Assembly (NCBI GenBank): GCA_902776545.1
Contig: CACYQO010000011.1
Location: 1 to 56,719 of the forward strand
Reading direction: 5' to 3'
From: an uncultured Prevotellaceae bacterium
Lineage (GTDB): Bacteria; Bacteroidota; Bacteroidia; Bacteroidales; Bacteroidaceae
Length of the DNA: 56,719 nucleotides
Below, one piece after another: positions 24,490 to 31,871 of this stretch. How positions within the stretch are numbered: the stretch's first letter is position 1; each line of letters opens with the position of its first letter. The position numbers and the translations under genes were made by a program. Under the pieces are notes generated by a model. That model searched no databases, had not been told where the DNA came from, and worked only from the letters and a program-made list of their open reading frames with translations.

Positions 24490-24567
24490 GCTCACAAAGT
24501 GTCAGACCCTTTGTGAGGTCTCTGTCTGAAACATTGAAACCGTCGACATTCACATGCCGGCGGCTTC
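24490..24567. repeat. 78-base direct repeat with pseudoknot potential, copy B
   Basis: Differs from copy A by one base (T to G in the first arm of the second stem), which weakens but does not remove the second pairing. Lies 32 bases upstream of the -33 box of the unknown gene. Confidence 0.93.
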
Positions 24568-24763
24568 TCCTAAACCTTTTCTAATACTATGAAATAATTA
24601 CTATTAATGTTAACCTTCCTAAGCATCGTCTCACGACGAAATATAAACTATGAAAAGCATATTTTCGCCATACGACGAAATCTACAAACCTTTATATTCT
24701 GGAAATTGTATCTTATATGATCTAAAGAGGTTCGCTTTCCTCAGTACCTGATTTTCGTATTAA
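24568..24763 (-). ncRNA. Candidate non-coding transcript from an orphan promoter
   Basis: A minus-strand promoter (24800-24770) precedes about 200 bases without a real ORF. Hairpins on that strand: TTTCG/CGAAA and CGTC-GTGA-GACG (a GNRA-type loop), the latter recurring as CCGTC-GCGAT-GACGG near 22609-22623 before repeat copy 1. The transcript would run into repeat copy B. No terminator with a T run is seen. Confidence 0.35.
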
Positions 24764-24769
24764 CTGGTG

Positions 24770-24800
24770 CAAAGGTAAGGATAATATTTGAAACCACCAA
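24770..24800 (-). promoter_or_regulatory. Orphan minus-strand promoter
   Basis: TTG (24800-24798), 20 bases, TACCTTTG (24777-24770), then CACC on the minus strand. Confidence 0.65.
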
Positions 24801-24840
24801 ATATTATGTGGAAAAGTTGCAAATTAGAGTGCTAGGAACG

Positions 24841-24871
24841 TTGTGCACGTGGAGGATTTTATTTACCTTTG
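24841..24871 (+). promoter_or_regulatory. Plus-strand promoter with no gene directly after it
   Basis: TTG 24841-24843, 20 bases, TACCTTTG 24864-24871. Only a 12-codon ORF (from 24907) and a hairpin (24940-24970, about 11 pairs) follow before the next promoter. Confidence 0.6.
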
Positions 24872-24961
24872 TAGCCGTTTATCTCATAACTAAACTTAAA
24901 TATAGAATGATGGATGGATATATTTTTTTAGGACTAAGCCCATAAATAAGTTCATATTTAT

Positions 24962-24992
24962 TTGTGGGTGTCAAAGATTTGATTTATCTTTG
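24962..24992 (+). promoter_or_regulatory. Promoter of the 25.1-kb unit with structured leader
   Basis: TTG 24962-24964, 20 bases, TATCTTTG 24985-24992. The leader has two perfect 7-pair hairpins, 24997-25014 and 25050-25069. Confidence 0.68.
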
Positions 24993-25107
24993 CACACAGA
25001 TTGTAAACAATCTGCAGAAACCATAATACAAGTGAATGAGTGCGACATGCAAGGCACGGATCTGCCTTGTATAGTGAATAACTATCCCCAAACATAAATG
25101 AGTGACT

Positions 25108-25473
25108 ATGACACCTGAGAGTTCAGACGAACTGGAAGCGCTAAAGCCGCAGCCGTCTAAAAGAAAGAAGAAACGGCTGCGGAATCAAAAAACAAAAACT
25201 GAGATCAGACTAATAATTGAGGAAGTAGAACAATATTGTAAAGACTGTATGGAATGGAGTGAAGTCAAGCCCATTCTTTATATGCTGGAGAAACTTCTTC
25301 CGAGAGACGGCCCCCAAGAGATAAGGGATGCCATCAAGAGAATAAAGGATGTTTATATGGAAAGGCTGTACGGCAAAAGGATTAATGCCAAAAATCTGGT
25401 GATTAAGCGACCATATATCAAAGGTCCTTTAAATAGTTTCAAAAATAATAAAAGAATAGATTTAAGCAAATAA
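25108..25473 (+). CDS. Small basic unknown protein
   Basis: 121 residues from ATG 25108 (an in-frame GTG lies at 25102). The first third is highly basic (SKRKKKRLRNQKTKTE), followed by two helices (IRLIIEEVEQYCKDCMEWSEV and YMLEKLLPRDGPQEIRDAIKR). Basic segments end the protein. A nucleic-acid-binding role is possible but unsupported beyond charge. It is four bases upstream of the next gene, so they are probably one operon with a structured leader. Confidence 0.6.
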   Translation: MTPESSDELEALKPQPSKRKKKRLRNQKTKTEIRLIIEEVEQYCKDCMEWSEVKPILYMLEKLLPRDGPQEIRDAIKRIKDVYMERLYGKRINAKNLVIKRPYIKGPLNSFKNNKRIDLSK

Positions 25474-25477
25474 AAAA

Positions 25478-26098
25478 ATGGAGAGCGATAATAAGAACAA
25501 GAAATATGGTTTTGCCATTTATGGGGACATCCATGTGGCTGGCCCGATGTTTGAAATACATGACAATGGGACTGTGTATATAGACGGTTTTAGACAGAAT
25601 GGCCAAAGAGAGGAGGTAGCACATGAGGATCCGTGGGTAATAAAAGATTTGAAGTTCTTTGATATGCAGGACTTTGGTACGGCAGAAAAGCAGCAGATGC
25701 TTGCGAGGGCACTGAGGATGGCTGCGTTGAAGATAGACATCAATAACGGACGCGACTGGTTCGGACACTATGCAGCATACCGCTATGCCAAAGAACAGGT
25801 AGGCGTCAGCGGCGGATATGTTGATTTCTTCAGTGACATAGAGATGCTGATTCCTGATATGCTTCAAGTTAAGAATCCCAATGTCAGTGGTGATCTAAGA
25901 TATAAGAACTATACCAAAGGTCTTGGGAAGGAGGTAAAGGCCTGGTATGTGGATGAATTGCGTCTGCCTCCTATAAACAATCTCGTTTATCGTTCATACG
26001 TTTTTGGCTGTAATGAGAAAAGATTCAAAAGGATGAAAAGCATAATCAGTGAACTCTATAAATGGATCATTGAGCAGAATAAAGTAAGAACACATTAA
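25478..26098 (+). CDS. Unknown protein, 206 residues
   Basis: No family recognised. The N-terminus FAIYGDIHVAGPMFEIHDNGTVYIDG reads as a short beta sheet. Residues 65-100 form helices (EKQQMLARALRMAALKIDI), then DWFGHYAAYRYAKEQVGV and a basic C-terminal helix (RFKRMKSIISELYKWIIEQNK). No signal peptide. It follows the preceding gene by four bases and is closed by a terminator. Confidence 0.6.
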   Translation: MESDNKNKKYGFAIYGDIHVAGPMFEIHDNGTVYIDGFRQNGQREEVAHEDPWVIKDLKFFDMQDFGTAEKQQMLARALRMAALKIDINNGRDWFGHYAAYRYAKEQVGVSGGYVDFFSDIEMLIPDMLQVKNPNVSGDLRYKNYTKGLGKEVKAWYVDELRLPPINNLVYRSYVFGCNEKRFKRMKSIISELYKWIIEQNKVRTH

Positions 26099-26102
26099 TG
26101 AC

Positions 26103-26130
26103 AAGGCGTAACGAAAGTTGCGCCTTTTTT
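26103..26130 (+). terminator. Terminator of the two-gene unit
   Basis: AAGGCGTAAC (26103-26112), GAAA loop, GTTGCGCCTT (26117-26126), then T residues to 26130. Ten pairs with one central G-T pair. Confidence 0.9.
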
Positions 26131-26317
26131 AGTGGCGTCAGAGGGGGCAGAGGCAGTAGAAATAACTATGTTGGGGGGTGTGGGGGGTGACCATCGAAAA
26201 ACGCAAAATTTCTCAAATCTATCATTTTTTTTATTTCTAATTTTGACCCCGCAAACCTGCAAGTAGGGGAAAGTCCGGACCCCCGAACGCCGGTAATAAC
26301 GTTCAAAATAATAAAAA

Positions 26318-26710
26318 ATGAAAGAACTATTTTTGAGAAAGGGAAAAGACGGGAGAATGACCGTCATGACCAAACAAAGGCTGGTGATGACATCTATCTT
26401 CGTCGATGGTGTGAAAGTGGAGGATGAAGACATGAGGATGGACTTCCTCGTGGCGAAGAAGGCAGAGCGGGAGATGGAGACCATTCGCAAGAAGGTGAGC
26501 CAGGGACTCTTCGACCTGCTGATGATGCAGCTGATGGGGTTCAGGGGAGACATGCAGTATGTGATGGCTGAGAATCTCGTGATATTCACTTGCGACCACA
26601 CGGCCTATACCACTGGTTGTCCCAGCGTCGATACGGTGCTCGACATCTGCTACACATGGATTGCCGACGAGCAGGGGATCATAGTCAAGAACTTCAAGAA
26701 CCTTAAATGA
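26318..26710 (+). CDS. Unknown protein, 130 residues
   Basis: No family recognised. Starts MKELFLRKGKDGRMTVMTKQRLVM, then an acidic stretch VEDEDMRMDF, a helix of about 35 residues (KKAEREMETIRKKVSQGLFDLLMMQL), and a C-terminal strand-rich part with two cysteines. First of a run of small genes that lead to the primase-like gene, all on the same strand. The spacer before it holds G-rich DNA around 26176 and no clear promoter. Confidence 0.55.
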   Translation: MKELFLRKGKDGRMTVMTKQRLVMTSIFVDGVKVEDEDMRMDFLVAKKAEREMETIRKKVSQGLFDLLMMQLMGFRGDMQYVMAENLVIFTCDHTAYTTGCPSVDTVLDICYTWIADEQGIIVKNFKNLK

Positions 26711-26720
26711 TGATTCGCGT

Positions 26721-27071
26721 ATGACTATGCATGTATTTGCAACGATTATGGCGCTTTATCCCTTCACCAAGACGGAGGAGATCGCCGAAGAGTTCGGACT
26801 CCCTGTTGTCAAAATCAGAAAGATGGCCAGAATCTGCCAGGTGAGCAAGAATGCGGAATTCCGCAGTGACATCGGACGTCTGAATGGACGGAAGTCTGTT
26901 GACAGGCTCATAAAACAGAAAATCCGTCGGGAGCAACGAACGGTTAAGCTGTGGAATGATGGTCTGACAATGGACGAGATTGCCAAGAGACTGCGCATCT
27001 CGAAGAAGACAGTTTACAAGTATCTGCTCCACGCAAAGAAAAAGGGTGTTAAATTTAACAGACAATCGTAA
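26721..27071 (+). CDS. Small helix-turn-helix protein
   Basis: 116 residues. Two helix-turn-helix-like segments are visible: TKTEEIAEEFGLPVVKIRKMAR (about 16-37) and WNDGLTMDEIAKRLRISKKT (about 78-97) followed by VYKYLLHAKKKG. The second is the classic resolvase/Hin-type pattern and probably binds DNA. Likely a local regulator of the surrounding gene run; which site it binds is not visible. It is two bases from the next gene. Confidence 0.65.
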   Translation: MTMHVFATIMALYPFTKTEEIAEEFGLPVVKIRKMARICQVSKNAEFRSDIGRLNGRKSVDRLIKQKIRREQRTVKLWNDGLTMDEIAKRLRISKKTVYKYLLHAKKKGVKFNRQS

Positions 27072-27073
27072 AA

Positions 27074-27457
27074 ATGAAGAAGGAATTCAGAAAACATTTG
27101 CAGAAATACTGCGACATCAGCAACTGGACTCGTATGCACAAGCCCAGAGCTGGCAAGAAGAATGCTGAGGCTGCTGAGAAACTGGCAGAGGACATCCTCC
27201 GTATGTTCCTGAGGAATGAGCCTGGATATGACGGCACTGCCATCATGCTGACGGCTCTGGCTATGGTGAATTCGTATGTGCAGAAGGCGGTATTCTTCAG
27301 CAATGCCTTTGAGATCAATTCTGACATACTCCTGAAAGACAAGTATGAGGATCTTTTCGAAGGCGATGCCTGGATGAAGCTGCATCATGACAATGTCCAG
27401 TTCCAGATGGAGGACTTTATCAGGGGCAAGGTTAATCCGATGCATAAAGAACTATAG
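27074..27457 (+). CDS. Unknown helical protein, 127 residues
   Basis: No family recognised. Basic N-terminus (MKKEFRKHLQKYC), then helices AEAAEKLAEDILRMFLRN and GTAIMLTALAMVNSYVQKAVFFSNAF, and an acidic C-terminal half. The middle helix is hydrophobic but broken by polar residues and is probably not membrane-spanning. It begins two bases after the helix-turn-helix gene, and is followed by an A/T-rich 8-base word island. Confidence 0.55.
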   Translation: MKKEFRKHLQKYCDISNWTRMHKPRAGKKNAEAAEKLAEDILRMFLRNEPGYDGTAIMLTALAMVNSYVQKAVFFSNAFEINSDILLKDKYEDLFEGDAWMKLHHDNVQFQMEDFIRGKVNPMHKEL

Positions 27458-27458
27458 A

Positions 27459-27537
27459 AAAATTAAAAAATTAAAAGATTAAAAAATTAAAGAAGTAATA
27501 AAAATTAGAAAATTAAAGAATTAAAAAATTAAAGAAT
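27459..27537. repeat. 8-base word island AATTAAAA
   Basis: About nine units of AATTAAAA and close variants fill the whole spacer up to the next start codon. The next spacer (28128-28196) holds weaker words of the same kind. Confidence 0.85.
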
Positions 27538-28132
27538 GATGATGAATAACGAAGAATATATTGAGAAGCCGGAGGGTAAGCCGGTGAAGAAATTCAAGGC
27601 GAGAGTAAGTCTTTATCCCAATGATGTGGTAGTGGTCAATCCGCAGGAGCCAAGAGAGAGTAACCGGAAAATGATCAAGCAGAAGGGGAAGAGTTCCTTC
27701 TACAAGTCGGAAGGCGAGAAAGAGAGTTCGTACTCTATCCATATCAATGTGGATGCGAACGATCCCGATCCCGTGGCTACGATGCAGGAACGCTTCAATG
27801 AACTGACGAAGGGAGAGCTGAAGAGTGAACTTAAGATGATTGTCAAGGGTAAGCTACTATATGAGACGCCCGTGTTGAAGGTGTATCTGAACAAGACGCA
27901 GAAGAAGGTGGTAATCCAGACTACGCTGGACTGTGGGCCTACCATTGAGCGGGAGCTGCTGCAGCTTCAGGGTGACATGGGACGCGTGATCGGAGCGAAC
28001 TACTCAGAGATCATCAAGGTGTTTAATGCGAAGGAAAGGAGTCAGAAGCCTGGAGACAGGAGTCAGGAGTCAGGAGACAGTAGAAAAGACTCAGGATTCC
28101 CGACAGCCGAGGAAATCATCGACAGAGTGTAG
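27536..28132 (+). CDS. Unknown protein with repeat-encoded segment
   Basis: 198 residues. A first part (residues 15-60) is basic and polar. The centre, SYSIHINVDANDPDPVATMQERFNEL onward, alternates strands and helices, and VLKVYLNKTQKKVVIQTTLDCG is beta-rich. Near the C-terminus six 7-base words (28038-28080) are translated as RSQKPGDRSQESGDS, a polar linker before a final PTAEEIIDRV. No family recognised. Part of the gene run upstream of the primase-like gene. Confidence 0.58.
   Translation: MMMNNEEYIEKPEGKPVKKFKARVSLYPNDVVVVNPQEPRESNRKMIKQKGKSSFYKSEGEKESSYSIHINVDANDPDPVATMQERFNELTKGELKSELKMIVKGKLLYETPVLKVYLNKTQKKVVIQTTLDCGPTIERELLQLQGDMGRVIGANYSEIIKVFNAKERSQKPGDRSQESGDSRKDSGFPTAEEIIDRV
28038..28080 (+). 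repeat. Tandem 7-base words GGAGTCA/GGAGACA, 6 copies, inside a CDS
   Basis: Six units, one degenerate, translated in frame as a Ser/Gln/Gly/Asp linker near the end of the gene at 27536-28132. Confidence 0.85.
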
Positions 28133-28196
28133 CCACAGATTACACAGATTAAAACAATTAAAAGAATTAAGATTATAAACGAATTAAAGAACTATA

Positions 28197-28484
28197 ATGG
28201 AAAACTTAGTAACAATCGTTGAGGTGGGCGCATACTCTGAGCGCCAGTATCAGAAACAGGACGGTACCACGGAGTATTTCAAGAGCCGTGGGGTGGTGAT
28301 GAAACGGGGTGGAGATGTCATTTATGGCGAGATGACGGGAGAACTGGCCTCGAAGAACCGCGACACGCAGTATTATCAGAACCAACCGTATATCGTGAAG
28401 GGCTTCTGGAAGCACCGCACATGGGGTGACAACAATGACCGCCACGAGAATGCGTTCTACATCACAGACCTGCAGACTCTGTAG
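28197..28484 (+). CDS. Small unknown protein, possibly OB-fold-like
   Basis: 95 residues. Reads as alternating strands: NLVTIVEVGAYSERQYQKQDG, YFKSRGVVMKRGGDVIYGEMTGELA, QYYQNQPYIVKGFWKHRTWG and ENAFYITDLQTL. Short basic beta-rich proteins directly before primase-like genes are often single-strand DNA-binding or DUF3127-like, which makes an OB-fold plausible but not shown. Start ATG follows an A/T-rich word-like spacer. Confidence 0.5.
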   Translation: MENLVTIVEVGAYSERQYQKQDGTTEYFKSRGVVMKRGGDVIYGEMTGELASKNRDTQYYQNQPYIVKGFWKHRTWGDNNDRHENAFYITDLQTL

Positions 28485-28507
28485 TTATTTACTAAACACG
28501 AATTTGA

Positions 28508-31180
28508 ATGATAACATTTCAAGAGAATACGCATTTTTCTCAGGCTCTTCCCTGCAGAAGGGAAGAGTTCTGGGAACAGGTGAAGAAACCCAGTACAAGG
28601 TGGCGCATTGATATGCGTAGAGCTATTATTGCGGCGGTGGAGGCATCGAGAACTCAGGGCGCAGTGGCTCTGCATAATTTGCTCCAGAACAGCGAATATC
28701 AGAAGTTCCTGATTAAGAAGCAGGGACTGAAGAAGAAAGCTGCCAAAGAGGCATGGGAGAAGAAAAAAGATGCGGAGAAACTGCTGGCCTTTGCTCAGGA
28801 AGTCAAGGATAATCTGCCTGCCTTTATCTTCTGCTGCAGGGAATTCGATGAGACGGAAACTGCGAAGGGCGGGATGTTTCGACACAGAAGACTTGCTGAC
28901 TGTCACCTCAATGGTCTCTTTATGCTCGATATCGACCACATTGATAACCCTTTTGAGGTGTGGTATAAGATGAGGGATGATAAGGAACTGATGCAGAGCA
29001 TCGCCCTTGTACATATCACCAGCAGCGAGCATGGCGTCAGGATTGTAGGTGTAGCAGACCTTGCGGTGGGCAATCTCGCAGACAATCAGATAGCATTGGC
29101 TCAGAAGTTAGGTTATAAGGCTGACGAGAGCTGCATCGACGCAACCAGAAACTCTTTTGCTCCCAAGGAGGAGGATATCATTTACATTAATGAGGAACTT
29201 TTATTTGATTACTACAATGAAGCATTTGACAAGCGGTTTACGCCTGAGTACCGCCAAAAGAAAACTCAGCCGATTTATTTTCAATTCGATTCTGGCGATG
29301 TTCCTGCTGGTGTTTGTAATTCTCAGGGTGCTGCTGTGGCCACTCAGGATATTCAGCAAGGGGCTGGGGATGGCAGCGAGATGGATGTACGGACAGTGGA
29401 TCTCGGCATAAAATGGCATGGATATAATGTACAGAGTATTATTGACGCTCGGTATGCTGATAAGCTGCCATGCGGTCATGACAGCAACCGTCATAAAGAG
29501 AGCCTTAAACTTGCCACGGACCTCCTCATTATGCTTGACGGAGACAAGGCCACAGTGCAACGTATCATCGAGGCCCAGTCATGGGTTAAGGATATCATCT
29601 CAGAGCGCAATGAGAATGTGGCCCAGACGATGGCGAGTGCCGCCTCGTGCATCACGACGAAGGAGGGAAAGTCTGCAAGCCCGATGCCATCCAAGACCAT
29701 GCAGGAGGCGGTAGAAAGGGCTACAAGAAAATCTTATTTCGAGATTATCAAAGGCTATCATTCTTCTGCGAGACTGACACCTTCTGAAATCAACGAATTG
29801 CTTGATCAGTGGGGTGCAGAGATAGAAGCATTGTTTGATGACTTTCCGGTATTGAGGGATGTGTGTGCGGGGTTGAAGCGAAGCCAGTATCCGGCGGCGA
29901 TGTTCGTGGGTTCAGGGGCTATGATGACGTTGATGACAAGGTGTACGTACAGATTTTATCACCGCCCGGAGAGGGAAAGAAGGTTGAATTGTTCGCTGCT
30001 TATCATAGGACACCCTGCTTCGAACAAGTCGATGGCTGATGACATCTGCGATATCCTCATGGCTCCCGTGGAGGCTTCGGATAAAGCAGGACTCGCAGCA
30101 CTCAACCGCTATAAGCAGGACCAGAAGAAGAAAGCTGCGAATAAGGAGGGTAAGGATAAACCACAAGGAATTATCAGAATCCATCCTGCAAGAACGAGCA
30201 ACGGCCAGCTGATTCAGGATATGCTCAATGCGAAGGAGATCGTGGACGGCAAGGAGATTCAGCTGCACATGTTCACCTTTGATACGGAGTTGGATAATTC
30301 CATTACTTTGCAGAGCGGCGGATCTTGGATCAATAAGCAGAGCATGGAGCTGAAAGCCTTCCATAATGAGGAGGACGGACAGATGTACCAGAATTCGGAT
30401 TCTCCGGTGGACAAGTTCCATGTCACTTGGAACTACATCTATACAGGTACGCCCATAGCCTTGAAGAAAAAGGTGAATGAGAAGAACTTCGGCAGCGGTC
30501 TCAGTACGCGCCTTACGGTGATTCCCATGCCCAAGACGAATTTCGAGATGATTGAATTTCAGGAGAAGACGGCCATAGACTGGCAACGTCTGGAACGCAT
30601 GAAGACTTGGGCGTATAAGCTCGATGCCCGTGCCGGGGAACTGCCTTTCTGGCCTCTCGTGAAGCGCCTTTATGACTGGACCAAGAACCGCATGGCCGAC
30701 TGTGCAGAGGATGATTCGGAGGCCAATGAGCTCATGCTGAAGCGCGTGCCTTATCATGCCCTGAACTATGCAGCACCCTATATAGACATGCGCCATTTCG
30801 AGAATATGCACTTGGAAGGCAAGTTCTGGGAAGGGGAGTATGAGGTGGATGATACGGACTGGAAGCTCTGTGAACTGATGGCCCGCATCCAGTATGCCAC
30901 GCAGCAGCACTTCTTCGGTGTTTTGGCAGAGAAGTATTTCGACGACATGAACAACGATGTGCAGATTTCGGGGAAACGTCATTATTCGAAGTCTTTGGAG
31001 GGCTATAATCGACTACCTGATGTGTTTACTTTGGATGATGTCAGGAAGTGCTATGGTTATGATAAAGACACGGCCGTCTACACAAGAATCAGAAGACTGA
31101 CAGATAACGGGATCGCTGAAAAGATTCAGACAGGTGAAGATAAGGGCAAATATAAGAAAGTGGTTAAGATGTTAGTTTAG
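28508..31180 (+). CDS. BT4734-like / DUF3987 primase-helicase-like protein
   Basis: 890 residues. The N-terminal region to about 250 resembles the BT4734-like domain (GLFMLDIDHID, IALVHITSSEHGVRIVG), which is related to primase-like palms. The central and C-terminal part fits DUF3987, with a P-loop-like IIGHPASNKSMADD near residues 498-511 and TFDTELDNSITLQSGGSW and NYIYTGTPIALKKK further on. A probable ATP-dependent replication or plasmid/phage-type function in the cytoplasm. In Bacteroidales this protein type commonly accompanies DUF4248, HU-like, smalltalk and amidase genes; here those lie 11-12 kb upstream. The C-terminal 50 residues look like a winged helix. Confidence 0.75.
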   Translation: MITFQENTHFSQALPCRREEFWEQVKKPSTRWRIDMRRAIIAAVEASRTQGAVALHNLLQNSEYQKFLIKKQGLKKKAAKEAWEKKKDAEKLLAFAQEVKDNLPAFIFCCREFDETETAKGGMFRHRRLADCHLNGLFMLDIDHIDNPFEVWYKMRDDKELMQSIALVHITSSEHGVRIVGVADLAVGNLADNQIALAQKLGYKADESCIDATRNSFAPKEEDIIYINEELLFDYYNEAFDKRFTPEYRQKKTQPIYFQFDSGDVPAGVCNSQGAAVATQDIQQGAGDGSEMDVRTVDLGIKWHGYNVQSIIDARYADKLPCGHDSNRHKESLKLATDLLIMLDGDKATVQRIIEAQSWVKDIISERNENVAQTMASAASCITTKEGKSASPMPSKTMQEAVERATRKSYFEIIKGYHSSARLTPSEINELLDQWGAEIEALFDDFPVLRDVCAGLKRSQYPAAMFVGSGAMMTLMTRCTYRFYHRPERERRLNCSLLIIGHPASNKSMADDICDILMAPVEASDKAGLAALNRYKQDQKKKAANKEGKDKPQGIIRIHPARTSNGQLIQDMLNAKEIVDGKEIQLHMFTFDTELDNSITLQSGGSWINKQSMELKAFHNEEDGQMYQNSDSPVDKFHVTWNYIYTGTPIALKKKVNEKNFGSGLSTRLTVIPMPKTNFEMIEFQEKTAIDWQRLERMKTWAYKLDARAGELPFWPLVKRLYDWTKNRMADCAEDDSEANELMLKRVPYHALNYAAPYIDMRHFENMHLEGKFWEGEYEVDDTDWKLCELMARIQYATQQHFFGVLAEKYFDDMNNDVQISGKRHYSKSLEGYNRLPDVFTLDDVRKCYGYDKDTAVYTRIRRLTDNGIAEKIQTGEDKGKYKKVVKMLV

Positions 31181-31212
31181 TCATTTAGTCAATTAGTCAT
31201 TTTGTCATTTTG
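31179..31212. repeat. 8-base word island AGTCATTT
   Basis: Four units starting at the stop codon of the primase-like gene; the same word as in the large palindrome at 18352-18520. Confidence 0.85.
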
Positions 31213-31220
31213 TTTTTTCA

Positions 31221-31808
31221 ATGGAAAAAGTAAGTATTAATAAATCAATCAAACTCTCCGAGCACTTTACGCTCGGGGAGGTGACCAAGAGCAGGCATGC
31301 TGAGATATATAATATCCCCAGCCATGTTGCTATTGAGAATCTGAAACGCGTTTGCGGGTGGTTGGAAGCCCTCCGCCTCCGTTATAATCTGCGGTATGTC
31401 TGCGGCTCTGTTTCCCCTCCTGAGTTAGGAGGGGATAGGGGTGGTCTGAAGGAGCGCCAGACATTCCACTGTTCAGACCACCCCGCCCATCCGGGCACCC
31501 CTCCTAACTTAGGAGGGGAAATAAATACCCCTATCATTATTAACAGCGGCTATAGGAGTCCGGAGCTGAATAAGAAGGTGGGAGGATCGCCGACAAGTAA
31601 TCATCTGACGGGGTGCGCTGTGGATATCAGAGTGTATGGCATTGAGCAGGCGATGAGATATGCAGTAATTCTGATGGACTATGCCGACGAGACCAAGCAG
31701 GATTATGATGAAATCCTCATTGAGAAGAATCGCCATGGTGCCATCTGGCTACATTTCGCAGTCCGTCCTAAGGAAAATCGCCGTAAGACGATGTTCTTGC
31801 AGAAATAA
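31221..31808 (+). CDS. M15A-type peptidase with in-frame 105-base repeat insertion
   Basis: 195-residue zinc D-Ala-D-Ala carboxypeptidase-like protein of the M15A group, probably acting on peptidoglycan. LSEHFTLGEVTKSRHAEIYNIP and ENLKRVCGWLEALRLRYN are the usual start. IIINSGYRSPELNKKVGGSPTSNH, then LTGCAVDIRVYG carry the zinc residues, and WLHFAVR ends the site. Between residues 65 and 99 a foreign Pro/Gly-rich stretch (PPELGGDRGG to PPNLGGE) is encoded by two inverted palindromic repeats (31414-31518), exactly 35 codons. No signal peptide is seen, as is usual for the phage-like endolysin members. Whether the enzyme still folds is unknown. A terminator follows. Confidence 0.8.
   Translation: MEKVSINKSIKLSEHFTLGEVTKSRHAEIYNIPSHVAIENLKRVCGWLEALRLRYNLRYVCGSVSPPELGGDRGGLKERQTFHCSDHPAHPGTPPNLGGEINTPIIINSGYRSPELNKKVGGSPTSNHLTGCAVDIRVYGIEQAMRYAVILMDYADETKQDYDEILIEKNRHGAIWLHFAVRPKENRRKTMFLQK
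31414..31450. repeat. GC-rich palindromic repeat inside the M15 gene, left half
   Basis: CCCCTCCTG AGT TAGGAGGGG plus ATAGGGGTGGTCTGAA. Translated in frame. Confidence 0.92.
31471..31518. repeat. GC-rich palindromic repeat inside the M15 gene, right half
   Basis: GTTCAGACCACCCC, an extra GCCCATCCGGGC hairpin, then CCCCTCCTA ACT TAGGAGGGG; inverted relative to the left half. Confidence 0.92.
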
Positions 31809-31815
31809 TAATAAC

Positions 31816-31848
31816 ACGAAGCCCACTCTCAAAAGGAGCGGGCTTCGT
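31816..31848. terminator. Terminator after the M15 peptidase
   Basis: ACGAAGCCC (31816-31824) pairs with GGGCTTCGT (31840-31848) around a 15-base loop, itself partly paired. It separates convergent genes. Confidence 0.82.
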
Positions 31849-31871
31849 TATGATGGGATTGACTTATAAAT

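Noticed and set aside
23651-24567. Type III toxin-antitoxin (ToxI-like pseudoknot repeats)
   Set aside because: ToxI repeats are short and tandem directly before the toxin gene. Here single copies flank the gene 839 bases apart and the protein lacks ToxN/CptN/TenpN features.
22529-24567. Integron attC sites
   Set aside because: Layout is similar, but the RYYYAAC and GTTRRRY ends are absent and there is no integrase gene in the window.
26265-26280. GGGGAAAGTCCGGAC resembles the conserved 5' core of RNase P RNA
   Set aside because: The distal conserved part (ACAGAA-type and pairing region) and the usual size of over 300 bases are missing; a real gene begins 38 bases later.
29912-30982. A 356-codon minus-strand frame inside the primase-like gene
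   Set aside because: Shadow of a long real gene, without recognisable domain or promoter.
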